A stretch of 64,000 nt of DNA, taken from Methanobrevibacter sp. Its GTDB lineage: Archaea > Methanobacteriota > Methanobacteria > Methanobacteriales > Methanobacteriaceae. Both the position numbers and the translations under genes were made by a program. Positions 46,472-55,752 of this stretch are shown piece after piece. The stretch lies in contig JAFRFB010000007.1 of NCBI GenBank assembly GCA_017434555.1, forward strand, positions 1-64,000, given 5' to 3'. The notes under the pieces are model-generated. The model was given only the letters and a program-made list of their open reading frames with translations, was not told the origin of the DNA and ran no database searches. How positions within the stretch are numbered: position 1 is the first letter of the stretch; the number at the start of each line of letters is the position of its first letter.

Positions 46472-47602
46472 TCACCCTCTACCAATTATACAAACACTTT
46501 TCTGAGAAATACAATTGATATATGCTTGTTGAGTAGCACGTGATCTACTTTCAATATATCCACAATACCCATTGCCACAGCTACTTCCAAGGCTATTTAA
46601 AATAGACATAGGACTTTTACTGTTTTGTGCAACCTCATAATGACCCCATTGATTACGATAAAGCAAATGGAAAAATATAGCACCATTATTTATTAATGTT
46701 TGTATCTCTTCCCAGGTTAACTCGCTTTTGTTTTTCCAGACCATTTTCAAGTTATGACCATACTTCCTATTGAACCAGGCCAACCCGGTTTTTAAACCAT
46801 CATGGTCTGTACCATACTTTGTTGTTCCACACACACTCATTAATGTAGCTTCAGACAATTCAATACCTGTCAGCCTATAGATACATTGCATGAGGCTGTG
46901 AGGGCCACATGAATATCCACATACTTGACCAAGCTTTCCAGATCCCTGTTGAGTAATATATGGATTAAGAGTATAATTTTGCTCTACTTTAGACTCAACC
47001 TTAGGCTCTACTTTAGGGGCTTCATTAATATGGATAGTATTTTTAATCTCTGAAGGCAAATGAAACATATCTCCAAGATATTTAGCAGTAATAGTATAAT
47101 TTCCAGGATTCAAATTAATATTTAACTTATACAAACCCTCATTATCAGCGGTTCTATGATAAGTAACCCCATTGATTGTTAAATCAACATCTCCAAGAAC
47201 ACGGCCAAAATCATCATACACGGCACATTGATATTTTGTACCGTCTTTATAAGTCATGTTAATGTCTGTTCCTTCCATACGTGTTTTACTGCGTACAATA
47301 ACGGTTGTAAATGCAGTAACAAAGTTATACTCGTCATCCTTAAAACTAATTAGAGGAGTATATTCACCTGGATTCAAATTAATATTTAACCTAGCAATAC
47401 CATCATCATCAGTCTTACGTTCATAATCTTCACCATTAACATTAAAAGTAATTGTTTTACCCGGAAGAGGCAAGTTCCCTTCATATAAACCTACTTCTAA
47501 CGGGTCTTTTTCACCATACGTTTTAACTAACTTTTTTGTGATTAATCTAGCATTCTTTTTATTATTCCCTAAAATAGTCATTATCCAATCTAAAATTCCC
47601 AT
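46472..47602 (-). CDS. prophage lysin: Ig-like repeats plus C39-like cysteine peptidase
   Basis: A 376-aa protein. Residues about 33-105 and 107-192 are two Ig-like repeats (TDDDGIARLNINLNPGEY; TADNEGLYKLNINLNPGNY) of the type found in host adhesins. A Pro-Lys-Val-Glu linker follows. The C-terminal domain (about 215-376) has a C39-like active site: Gln226, Cys232 in GYSCGPHSL and His321 in WGHYEV. Pseudomurein-cutting lysins of methanogen viruses are cysteine peptidases, and PeiR from a Methanobrevibacter ruminantium prophage is a likely relative. I infer endoisopeptidase activity on the host wall. Confidence 0.75.
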   Translation of the reverse strand: MGILDWIMTILGNNKKNARLITKKLVKTYGEKDPLEVGLYEGNLPLPGKTITFNVNGEDYERKTDDDGIARLNINLNPGEYTPLISFKDDEYNFVTAFTTVIVRSKTRMEGTDINMTYKDGTKYQCAVYDDFGRVLGDVDLTINGVTYHRTADNEGLYKLNINLNPGNYTITAKYLGDMFHLPSEIKNTIHINEAPKVEPKVESKVEQNYTLNPYITQQGSGKLGQVCGYSCGPHSLMQCIYRLTGIELSEATLMSVCGTTKYGTDHDGLKTGLAWFNRKYGHNLKMVWKNKSELTWEEIQTLINNGAIFFHLLYRNQWGHYEVAQNSKSPMSILNSLGSSCGNGYCGYIESRSRATQQAYINCISQKSVCIIGRG

Positions 47603-47697
47603 TTTTTCACCTTTTTATATAAATAGCAACATTTTTTCAAGTCTTTATTACAAGTTCGCCTATAACAACAACCTTTATGTGGATTAGATTTCTTCAT
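47590..47697 (-). CDS. 35-aa Cys-rich basic micro-ORF
   Basis: The ORF reads MKKSNPHKGCCYRRTC, continues with a CC pair and ends KKVKKWEF. It has five cysteines and many lysines. AGGGGAG precedes the ATG, and the stop lies 13 bp inside the lysin gene, so the two are probably translationally coupled. Function unknown. Confidence 0.5.
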   Translation of the reverse strand: MKKSNPHKGCCYRRTCNKDLKKCCYLYKKVKKWEF

Positions 47698-47703
47698 TTT
47701 TCT

Positions 47704-48264
47704 TTACTCCCCTGGAACCGTCCATGAACCAGTACCACAGAATTGCTTTCCAGCTCCATCAGTTCTCCAAAATTCTACAGAACCATCCGTTTTAACTCTC
47801 AAACGAACATCATTAGGCAATACATTCGCAATGTAAACAGGGAATGATGGAGCATAGCCTGCGGGGACTGTTAAATTCGTGGGAACATAAACACCTACAT
47901 CAGGTTTGTTAACAGTCCATGGTTCCACAGTTAACACTACAATATTACCAGATTTGCTAATTTTAAAAAGACTATGCATATATGGTTCTTCTACAGCAAT
48001 CAAGTTAGGTAAGTCATCTGCTTTCGCAAAATAAGATGAATCATGACCATCCAGCAAGTCTGCATCTAAGCCACTGTTGGATCCGTCAACATTCTTAATT
48101 TTTGATAGTACTTGTGTTGGTGTATCTGTAGTACCGTCAACTCCATCTTTTCCAGGAGGTCCTTGAATTCCTTGTTCGCCTCGAGGTCCTTGTTGTCCTG
48201 GGTCTCCTTGAGGTCCTTGTTCTCCTTGGATTCCTTTTATGTTTCCTATTATCTTGCATGGCAT
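47704..48264 (-). CDS. collagen-like prophage fibre protein
   Basis: A 186-aa protein with about eleven Gly-x-y triplets near the N terminus (GIQGEQGPQGDPGQQ...). A tail-fibre motif follows (GLDADLLDGHDSSYFAK), then a C-terminal beta-rich head. Collagen-like stalks and the DADLLDGHDSSYF motif are common in phage fibres that trimerise. GAGGGTGAT precedes the ATG. It lies next to the large tail fibre and may form a second receptor-binding fibre. Confidence 0.78.
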   Translation of the reverse strand: MPCKIIGNIKGIQGEQGPQGDPGQQGPRGEQGIQGPPGKDGVDGTTDTPTQVLSKIKNVDGSNSGLDADLLDGHDSSYFAKADDLPNLIAVEEPYMHSLFKISKSGNIVVLTVEPWTVNKPDVGVYVPTNLTVPAGYAPSFPVYIANVLPNDVRLRVKTDGSVEFWRTDGAGKQFCGTGSWTVPGE

Positions 48265-48303
48265 TTTTTATCACCCTCTTTAGAATTTTTTTATACTATT
48301 TAA

Positions 48304-51300
48304 TTAGCTTATTGGGAAAACAATACTTCCATATAATTCAGTATTCGCTTTTATACATCTCGCCATTAATTTACCATTATTTGCATTAATTTTCACCATA
48401 ACCGGCATATAATTACTTAAATCAGTATTTGCAAACACTTCATAACCCATATCATTATTCAACTGAGTATCTACAAGAGCATCATATCCTGTTGTTGTTG
48501 AAGTTTTCTTTAACCCCTCATAAGTTATAATACACCACCCGTTCCTAATATAATACCTTACAGTTCCAGTCCACCCACTTGTTATAAAAGAATCCTTAAT
48601 TGTAGTAGCAGATGATGAATTGTGTGTTGTAATTGATGTAACCTTATTATTTAATGTTTTTCCTTGTTCTGCGGTTAATGCTTTATCCGTTCCACCAGTA
48701 GTTACATCATTAACTAATTGTACAATACCTTTAGCACTAGTACTTGCACTAGTATCCGGAATCTTAATAGTACGGTCAGTTGCACCAGTAACATGACCTG
48801 TAGCATCAGATATGATCTGTGAAACAGTAGCTGTACCTCCGAAAGCAGGTGTCTGATTTGCTGTTGGTTTTCCTGTCCTGGCAGTATATGCCGGGTGTGC
48901 GTGTACATGGTCTCCACGGGCAAATTTACCTGTTTCAGACCCTACATCTGCAGTACCTAACGTTGTAGGTGTTGTACTGGATGCCATTGCATGCCCATAA
49001 TTACTTGCATCAGACACACCATAATCAGTAGCTGTGGATGTATGGGATTTAGGTGCACGACTAGTATCAACAGGGTGAACATGGTCTCCACGAGCAAAAG
49101 TATTTAATGAACCAACAGATTGTGTACCATTCATTTTAATATTAGTAGCAGTGCCTTCAAAACTTCCTGCAGACACCACACCATTAGTACCTGTAATCAA
49201 TGGTTTATTAGCAGCAGTTCCCACTTTACCATCATTAGTAATACTTCCATGGGCGTGGCTAGTAGGAGTACGAGCATCACTTAATCTAGAGTCATTTCCT
49301 TGACAGAATGTATTTGCTGCAGTACCAAATGAACCTGTTGTTAATTTTCCAGATGTTGTTGTGATGACAGGGAGATTAGCAGTAGACCCTATAGCACCAG
49401 CATTCGTGATATTTCCATGAGCATGACTTGCTGGAGTCATAGATGTAGGGAAATCACTTATTTCAGATTTAGTATGTGAGTGACTTGCAGCCGCCCTTGA
49501 AGTATCAGTTGGATGGACATGATCTTCTCTTGCATATTTTGTTGCAGTTCCAACAGCTGCTGTTCCATCCATTAATGGTGTAGCAGATGCTGCAGTATAT
49601 GTGCTATTAGAATCATAACTGTAAATTAGTTGCCAAACACCTGTGGATACAATTGAAGTGTTGTACATGAAGAGACATGTAGCTTTATTAGGGTATCTAC
49701 TAGCGGGAATCGCAGAAGCGTTGTAATATATTGGTTTAGCACCTAAACTATTAACATTTAAAGTAGCACTAGCAGCATTCGCACCTACAGCATTATATAA
49801 TGCAATGATTGTTCCATGAGTTAATGTTACTCCTGTAATAGTTGCTGTATAAGCAGAAGTTGTTCCACCGACGTTTGCTTGACCTACAACCATACTTTTA
49901 TCCATTTTTGCCTTGTCCTCTTTACTCATTAATCCATTTGCAGATGCAGAAGCAGTAGCAGTAGAAGCTCTACTTGTATCTGTAGGATGGACATGGTCGG
50001 CTTTCGCAAAAGTAGATAATGAACCTGCACTTTGAGTACCATCCATCTTAATATTAGTAGCAGTACTATTAGCTGAAGGAATAGTTGGTTTGGCTTCAGT
50101 TGTTATTTTACCATTAGCATCAGTTACAACATTCTTTGATGCTTGACCACTTATAACACCATCATTACTAATATCTCCATGACTATGGCTTGAAGGAGTC
50201 ATACTTGTAGGGAAATCTGTAATTTGTGATTTTGTATGTGTGTGAGTAGAAGATAAATCAATATCTCCTGCAACAATATCATTACATTTTTCATCCACAT
50301 CTTTTATAGCAGCATCTAAAGCAGAATTTATTGCTGTTTGGTATGCATTAACAGCAGTGTTAATAATTTCACTATGTGCATTAGGATCTTTCAAAGTAGC
50401 AGCAGTATAAGTATTATTACTATCATAACTGTAAATTAATTGCCAGCAGCCTGTTGAAACTATACTTGTATTGTACATGAACAGGCAGACAGATTTGTTA
50501 GGGTATCTGCTTGCAGCAATAGCTGAGGAATTGTAGTATATTGGTTTTGCTCCTAAACTGTTCACATTTAATGTGGCTGATGCAGCATTCGCTCCAACAG
50601 CATTATATAATGCAATGATTGTTCCATGAGTTAATGTTACTCCTGTAATAGTTGCTGTATAAGCAGAAGTTGTTCCACCGACGTTTGCTTGCCCAACAAC
50701 CATACTCTTATCCATCTTCCCCTTATCAGTACTAGACATCAAACCGTTCGCAGATGAAGTAGCCACAGATGATGGGATAGTTATTGTACGATCTGTTGCC
50801 GCCGTAATATGCCCAGTAGCATTACTAGTAAATTGAGTAACTTTAAAACTACCTCCAAAAGCAGGAGTTTGATTTGCAGTTGGATTACCAGTTTTACTTG
50901 TACCAGAAGGATGGGTGTAAGCATTAGCCCCTTCAGCAATACCATCCAATTTAGTTTTATCTGTACTTGACATTAAACCATTAGCAGACTGAGTAGCAGT
51001 ATCAGTAGAAGCAATACCTAATGCAGTAATATCCGATTTATCAACATTACCCACACCAGTAATGTGGCCCTGTGCATCATATTTAATTTTCTTCAAAACA
51101 GCACTAGTTTGAGCAGTAACACTGTTACTATGCTTCAAAGTAGTACCTTCTTTTGTTAAACCAGCACCAGCAGTGTCAATTTTACCTGCAATACTAGTAT
51201 CAATTTTTTGCTGAATGCTATCTGTAGGAGTCACACCAACTACAGTATCAGTTGTTGTATTAAATTCACAATCAACAACAGACACATTACCACTTACACG

Positions 51301-53235
51301 GTGTATAGCACCACCATAACCAGTAGTACTTGCAGAATTTGCTGTGAAAATAGAGTTAATGACACTGGAATCATATTTGAAAAATAATGTTCCATAAGTT
51401 GTTTTATTATTTTTAAAAGTACAATTTCTTATAGTAACTTTTGCTTCTTTATCCGCCTCTCCAGGATCATTACTATAATCCACTAATGATCCATCGCAAA
51501 TACCTTTTGCTGAATTATTAATAAACATACAATTATCAAATATCAATTCAGAATAAGGCCAATATTGATTATCTGTTGCAAATAAAAATTCATCTGATTT
51601 TAAATTTGTGAATATAGTATCATAAAAAGCAATAGTAGTTTTATTATCAATACCTGACCTTAATATGAAGTACGTGTCTTCATCATTTTCAGTGAATATA
51701 CGATGACCATTACCAAATATAGTTAAACTTTTACCTATACCAACGAGATAATATGTGAGACCGGTTTTACTGAAATTGTAATCTGCATCTAAAACAATTA
51801 CATCTCCATCTTCTGCACGAGCAATTAAACTAATGAACTGCTGGTACGTTTTAACGGGAATTTCTTTGGAAACATCACCCACATAGTCATATACTGCATT
51901 ACTGGAAACCGCATTAATATTTCCCTCTTCAACAGCATCCACTACAACAGGTTTGGCTTCAGTTGTAATTTTTCCATTGCCATCAGTTACAACATTTTTA
52001 TTTGCATTATCTGTTGTTCCTACTTTACCGTCGTTTTGTAAGTTTCCATGAGCATGACTAAAATCACTTATCTTATTTTTAGTGATTGAAGTTACTTTAT
52101 CATTTGTAACTGCACCATCAGCAATCTTAGCAGTAGTAACATTAGAATCAGCAATCTTAGCAGTTGTTACATTCCCATCTTTAATTTTTGCTGTTGTAAC
52201 ATTTCCATCTTTAATTTTTGCAGTAGTTACATTAGCATCTTTAATTTTTGCTGTTAAAACACTATCACTAGCAAGTTGGGTTGATCCAACACCCCCATCT
52301 TTGATTTTAAATTGATTATTTACAATTGTTAATGTAACTTCATCCGGAGGATAAGATCCAATATCTTTCGCACGTAAATACAAATGTTCATCTGTTGCAG
52401 TATTATCTTTTGAATTAACAACCCAATCAATATAAATGTCCCCGACTTCATAGCCATTTACAGGTTGATTTGCAGTAGTACATGTTTTAACTGAAGTAGA
52501 TTTCACAAGAAAGTCTTTAGGAATATTTATTTTAACTCCAACCTGAGCGTTATTCTGTTTCACAATGTACGTAGCAGAATAACCTGACTCCGCCGTGGAT
52601 TGCTTTTCAACAGTCACTACCTTTTCATCAACGGCAGTTTTCAAAACTTTTCCTTGATATGCTGATAATGCAAGACCATCTGCATGGCTTGCTTGAGTTA
52701 AACCATTTATTGTTTTTACATGTCCAAACTTGGAAGTTGAACCTAGACCATACGTTGATGCATTAACTGCATGGTCTTTGATAGCGTAACCGGCATCAAT
52801 CTCTGCTTTTGTGTAGTAATTATCTAAATGTCTTACTGCAATATAATGACCGATTTCCATTTCAAAATGATTTTCACCTTCCGGATCTGCAATATATAGA
52901 TACAATGTACCTTCCAGTTCACCTTCGGTCTCTACATGTCTAAACACTGGAGGATTGTCTTCATCATTATAATAAACATATAATTTTCCATCTTCATCAT
53001 TTCCAAAGATTGTGAAAAATCCTGGTGGAGGTATTTGAATATCTGCACATTCATTATTCACAATCATCCCATATAATTCATTGATTGCAGAAGTCACATC
53101 ATTTGCTCTTGTAGCAAGTACTCCTTCATTCACAAAGTCTTCTAATGATTTTACATGTGTTCCTAGCTTTGTAACTCTAAGGTTTCCACATGTATTATCA
53201 AGTTTATCTTTTTCAGCGTCTGTTAATTTAGTCAT
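48304..53235 (-). CDS. large modular prophage tail fibre
   Basis: A 1643-aa mosaic protein. The N terminus (MTKLTDAEKDKLDN) and repeated SANGLMSSTDKxKLD segments are typical of siphovirus tail fibres. Residues about 325-380 are decapeptide repeats (TAKIKDGNVT). About 455-660 is a right-handed beta-helix resembling host adhesin-like proteins. Two long, nearly identical modules (DKSMVVGQANVGGTTSAYTA...SYDSN) lie at about 840-945 and 1110-1215. Several HVHPTDTSRA-type repeats follow. The C-terminal 90 residues form a compact domain that may bind the receptor. Confidence 0.8.
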   Translation of the reverse strand: MTKLTDAEKDKLDNTCGNLRVTKLGTHVKSLEDFVNEGVLATRANDVTSAINELYGMIVNNECADIQIPPPGFFTIFGNDEDGKLYVYYNDEDNPPVFRHVETEGELEGTLYLYIADPEGENHFEMEIGHYIAVRHLDNYYTKAEIDAGYAIKDHAVNASTYGLGSTSKFGHVKTINGLTQASHADGLALSAYQGKVLKTAVDEKVVTVEKQSTAESGYSATYIVKQNNAQVGVKINIPKDFLVKSTSVKTCTTANQPVNGYEVGDIYIDWVVNSKDNTATDEHLYLRAKDIGSYPPDEVTLTIVNNQFKIKDGGVGSTQLASDSVLTAKIKDANVTTAKIKDGNVTTAKIKDGNVTTAKIADSNVTTAKIADGAVTNDKVTSITKNKISDFSHAHGNLQNDGKVGTTDNANKNVVTDGNGKITTEAKPVVVDAVEEGNINAVSSNAVYDYVGDVSKEIPVKTYQQFISLIARAEDGDVIVLDADYNFSKTGLTYYLVGIGKSLTIFGNGHRIFTENDEDTYFILRSGIDNKTTIAFYDTIFTNLKSDEFLFATDNQYWPYSELIFDNCMFINNSAKGICDGSLVDYSNDPGEADKEAKVTIRNCTFKNNKTTYGTLFFKYDSSVINSIFTANSASTTGYGGAIHRVSGNVSVVDCEFNTTTDTVVGVTPTDSIQQKIDTSIAGKIDTAGAGLTKEGTTLKHSNSVTAQTSAVLKKIKYDAQGHITGVGNVDKSDITALGIASTDTATQSANGLMSSTDKTKLDGIAEGANAYTHPSGTSKTGNPTANQTPAFGGSFKVTQFTSNATGHITAATDRTITIPSSVATSSANGLMSSTDKGKMDKSMVVGQANVGGTTSAYTATITGVTLTHGTIIALYNAVGANAASATLNVNSLGAKPIYYNSSAIAASRYPNKSVCLFMYNTSIVSTGCWQLIYSYDSNNTYTAATLKDPNAHSEIINTAVNAYQTAINSALDAAIKDVDEKCNDIVAGDIDLSSTHTHTKSQITDFPTSMTPSSHSHGDISNDGVISGQASKNVVTDANGKITTEAKPTIPSANSTATNIKMDGTQSAGSLSTFAKADHVHPTDTSRASTATASASANGLMSKEDKAKMDKSMVVGQANVGGTTSAYTATITGVTLTHGTIIALYNAVGANAASATLNVNSLGAKPIYYNASAIPASRYPNKATCLFMYNTSIVSTGVWQLIYSYDSNSTYTAASATPLMDGTAAVGTATKYAREDHVHPTDTSRAAASHSHTKSEISDFPTSMTPASHAHGNITNAGAIGSTANLPVITTTSGKLTTGSFGTAANTFCQGNDSRLSDARTPTSHAHGSITNDGKVGTAANKPLITGTNGVVSAGSFEGTATNIKMNGTQSVGSLNTFARGDHVHPVDTSRAPKSHTSTATDYGVSDASNYGHAMASSTTPTTLGTADVGSETGKFARGDHVHAHPAYTARTGKPTANQTPAFGGTATVSQIISDATGHVTGATDRTIKIPDTSASTSAKGIVQLVNDVTTGGTDKALTAEQGKTLNNKVTSITTHNSSSATTIKDSFITSGWTGTVRYYIRNGWCIITYEGLKKTSTTTGYDALVDTQLNNDMGYEVFANTDLSNYMPVMVKINANNGKLMARCIKANTELYGSIVFPIS
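49787..50691. repeat. 95-bp perfect direct repeat within a longer duplicated module
   Basis: Positions 49787-49881 and 50597-50691 are identical over 95 bp. They lie inside two copies of a roughly 310-bp module (about 49590-49900 and 50400-50710) of the tail fibre gene with a few differences elsewhere. The copies are 810 bp apart, a multiple of three. Confidence 0.85.
52100..52262. repeat. 30-bp tandem repeats in the tail fibre gene
   Basis: About five 30-bp units encode TAKIKDGNVT-like decapeptides. The third-codon positions differ between units, showing selection on the peptide. Confidence 0.85.
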
Positions 53236-55748
53236 ACTATTGTCTCCCTGGAAACGTTTCCAATTTTTAATTTGGAATCTGATTTGATTTTTGGATCATA
53301 TTTTTTCTCTGTAATTTGTGCTTTGAACACCATACTGTCAGGTAGTTTGATGTATACAAAGTCTCCAGCATTCAAATCCAAATTTTCTTCAGTTAAATCT
53401 ACTTCAATATCTTCTGATTTTTCTAACCAATTCGTATTATCACCAGAACCATTTAATTTTTTCCAGCAGCCGATTAAAACCTCTTCAATGGATTGTTCTG
53501 AAGTTTCAAAAGGCTCTAGTTTTGGATTGTCATTTGTCATGTGAGTATAATAGAAATCTGCTGAGGTTATTGGAGCATAAATAAACATGTCACCTTTCTC
53601 TTTTACATAAGGGAATGGTGCTAATTCATATAATTTTACTGAATCTGATGTTATACTTTTTAATGTTGCTCCTTCGATTTTTAAACTTATATCTCCATGC
53701 CATGAGTCTAATTTTGAGTTTTCAGTTAATATTTGATTTAATCTTATTTTTGTTTCATCATCCCCAGTATTGTCATTATTTGCTGTGACTTCTTTGTATT
53801 CTTGATGTACTTCCTGCGTAGTTTCGGTATGTGTTTCTTCTGTAGTTGCTTCAGCGGGAGTTAGTTTGACTCTTTGGCATTTTCCATTACCCCATTTGTC
53901 ACCGCCGCAATATCCGCAGTAGTCTGCGTCACATCCGCCTTTTTTCATGCTGCAAGTTATTTCACCTTCATAAACACCTTTAGGATTATCAGTGAGGGTA
54001 CCAGATTTTTTACAGTTAGGACAGTAATTTTTCCACGTTTTAGTGAAACGTTTGTATGGTGTTTTTGGATAACCGCAACAGCCACAGGAAGGCATCATAT
54101 TGACTGTTATAACATTATCGGCAGGTACGGATTCTGTAACTTCAACTTCTTTTTCTTCAATCCATTCAAAGAATTTCATGAAAACGATTTCCTGTTTATT
54201 GAAATCTATTGTAATATCCGTATCATCCTGTATTAGATTCACATCACGGAATCCTATTACGAAAGATTCTGGCGTGTTTTGACTAATATTTTGTTTAGAT
54301 ATTGTTATAGTGATGTTATCTACGCCTGCGGTTTTTGTTATGACCATTTGTGGATATGATTCACTAATGTAATTATTTAAGTCATACATGTTTTTCCCAG
54401 GTAAGGGATTCATTGGCGTTTGATATGGAATGTTATTTGATTCACTGGTATTTTGAGTGTAAACGTAAGGCATATACTCATAATTATCATTATCAACAAT
54501 GCGACGTACATTATATTGTACTTTGGAAGGTAGAAGTTTATTTAAATTAGGATAATCTTCAGATCTACAGACTACTTTCTTTTTTGTAGTTAAATATTCT
54601 GCAAATATGTAGATTAACCATTGTAAACTTAATCGACCATGGGCTGTTGAAATAGTAGTGTTAATATGGCCGGTTTTAGCGATATAATCCTGTACCGTGT
54701 AAGCTAAGTTGTTAATCTCTGTTTCTTCAAAAACACAGTTTAAGCGGTCACCATGTGTAATGCTTGGAGGTTCTACAATAATTAGATGTATAACTTCATC
54801 CGAGTTTATCAAATATTTTGTTGCCATATCGACAAATTGGCTCATTCCTACGGGTATTATTTCATCATCATCAAAAATCATAGGAATAGTATCTGGGATA
54901 ATGCCAAAAGTAGTAATCTTTTCATGTAGCGTTTTAGCAGCACTTAGGAAGTTTTCTTCTAAAACACTGTAATTTACATAATAAGGCATTATTCTTTCGT
55001 TGTTAATGTCTAAATTATAAAATTGTTGTAAAATTTTATTATAATCAACATTACTATTGTTTTCTGATTTGATAATAGGCATTATTCCAAGGGCGTTTTT
55101 GGTTTCATCACTACTATATTCCAGTTTATTTGTATTTTCACCTACAGTTACACGTTCCAGGAGCTGTGAATGTGTTACTCCATAGTTTTCAGGTTTAAGC
55201 AGACTCACCTTTTTAATGACTTTATTTCCATCTAAAGCATAATGGTATTTAAACATTAATCCAGTGGCCGTTTCAATCTCTTTAAGAAGATTATACTTTG
55301 TAATTGTTCCCTGTACAGTAACATACTTCTTATCATAGCTTATTTCATTTAAATCTGTAGCATCAACAGTGTAAAATCCTTTGAATAGTAAGTTTAACAT
55401 GTTGAAAGATATTTTAATTGTTTTTCCTGAAACATATTGTTTAAAAATTGGATCATTAATATAGAATGGTTCACAATTATTTAACTCATAGACCAGTTCT
55501 TCAGCTTCCAAATGGATTAAATTATCCACATAGTCCACTTCAACCTCAGTATTAATTACAAAAAGAATATTATTTATCAACAGTTTATTTCCTTGTTTAA
55601 ATAGGTATTGGTCTTTTTTTACATCAGTTAATTCACAATCTAAATCTAAAGAATTATATCCTCCGTAAGTGTCTGTGATTTCAACACTGGCATCTGCATC
55701 ATCCATGAATTCAAGGATGTTTTCATCATGATCTAAAATTACAATCAT
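53232..55748 (-). CDS. prophage tail-hub/Tal-like protein with zinc-ribbon insertion
   Basis: An 838-aa protein. The N terminus (MIVILDHDENILEFMDDADASVEITDTYGGYNSLDLDCEL...NNILFVIN) fits the tail-hub/tail-associated family of siphoviruses. Residues about 552-630 form a Cys-rich insertion (CGCCG, YCPNC, CSMKKGGCDADYCGYCGG, GKC) that can bind two zinc ions. The C-terminal part is beta-rich. Its stop overlaps the tail-fibre start by 4 bp. The insertion may stabilise the baseplate or bind the wall. Confidence 0.65.
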   Translation of the reverse strand: MIVILDHDENILEFMDDADASVEITDTYGGYNSLDLDCELTDVKKDQYLFKQGNKLLINNILFVINTEVEVDYVDNLIHLEAEELVYELNNCEPFYINDPIFKQYVSGKTIKISFNMLNLLFKGFYTVDATDLNEISYDKKYVTVQGTITKYNLLKEIETATGLMFKYHYALDGNKVIKKVSLLKPENYGVTHSQLLERVTVGENTNKLEYSSDETKNALGIMPIIKSENNSNVDYNKILQQFYNLDINNERIMPYYVNYSVLEENFLSAAKTLHEKITTFGIIPDTIPMIFDDDEIIPVGMSQFVDMATKYLINSDEVIHLIIVEPPSITHGDRLNCVFEETEINNLAYTVQDYIAKTGHINTTISTAHGRLSLQWLIYIFAEYLTTKKKVVCRSEDYPNLNKLLPSKVQYNVRRIVDNDNYEYMPYVYTQNTSESNNIPYQTPMNPLPGKNMYDLNNYISESYPQMVITKTAGVDNITITISKQNISQNTPESFVIGFRDVNLIQDDTDITIDFNKQEIVFMKFFEWIEEKEVEVTESVPADNVITVNMMPSCGCCGYPKTPYKRFTKTWKNYCPNCKKSGTLTDNPKGVYEGEITCSMKKGGCDADYCGYCGGDKWGNGKCQRVKLTPAEATTEETHTETTQEVHQEYKEVTANNDNTGDDETKIRLNQILTENSKLDSWHGDISLKIEGATLKSITSDSVKLYELAPFPYVKEKGDMFIYAPITSADFYYTHMTNDNPKLEPFETSEQSIEEVLIGCWKKLNGSGDNTNWLEKSEDIEVDLTEENLDLNAGDFVYIKLPDSMVFKAQITEKKYDPKIKSDSKLKIGNVSRETIV

Positions 55749-55752
55749 CTAA

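Noticed and set aside
52082-52315. Possible CRISPR-like array of 30-bp repeats
   Set aside because: The units are directly adjacent without spacers, vary at third codon positions and encode decapeptides in the fibre gene.
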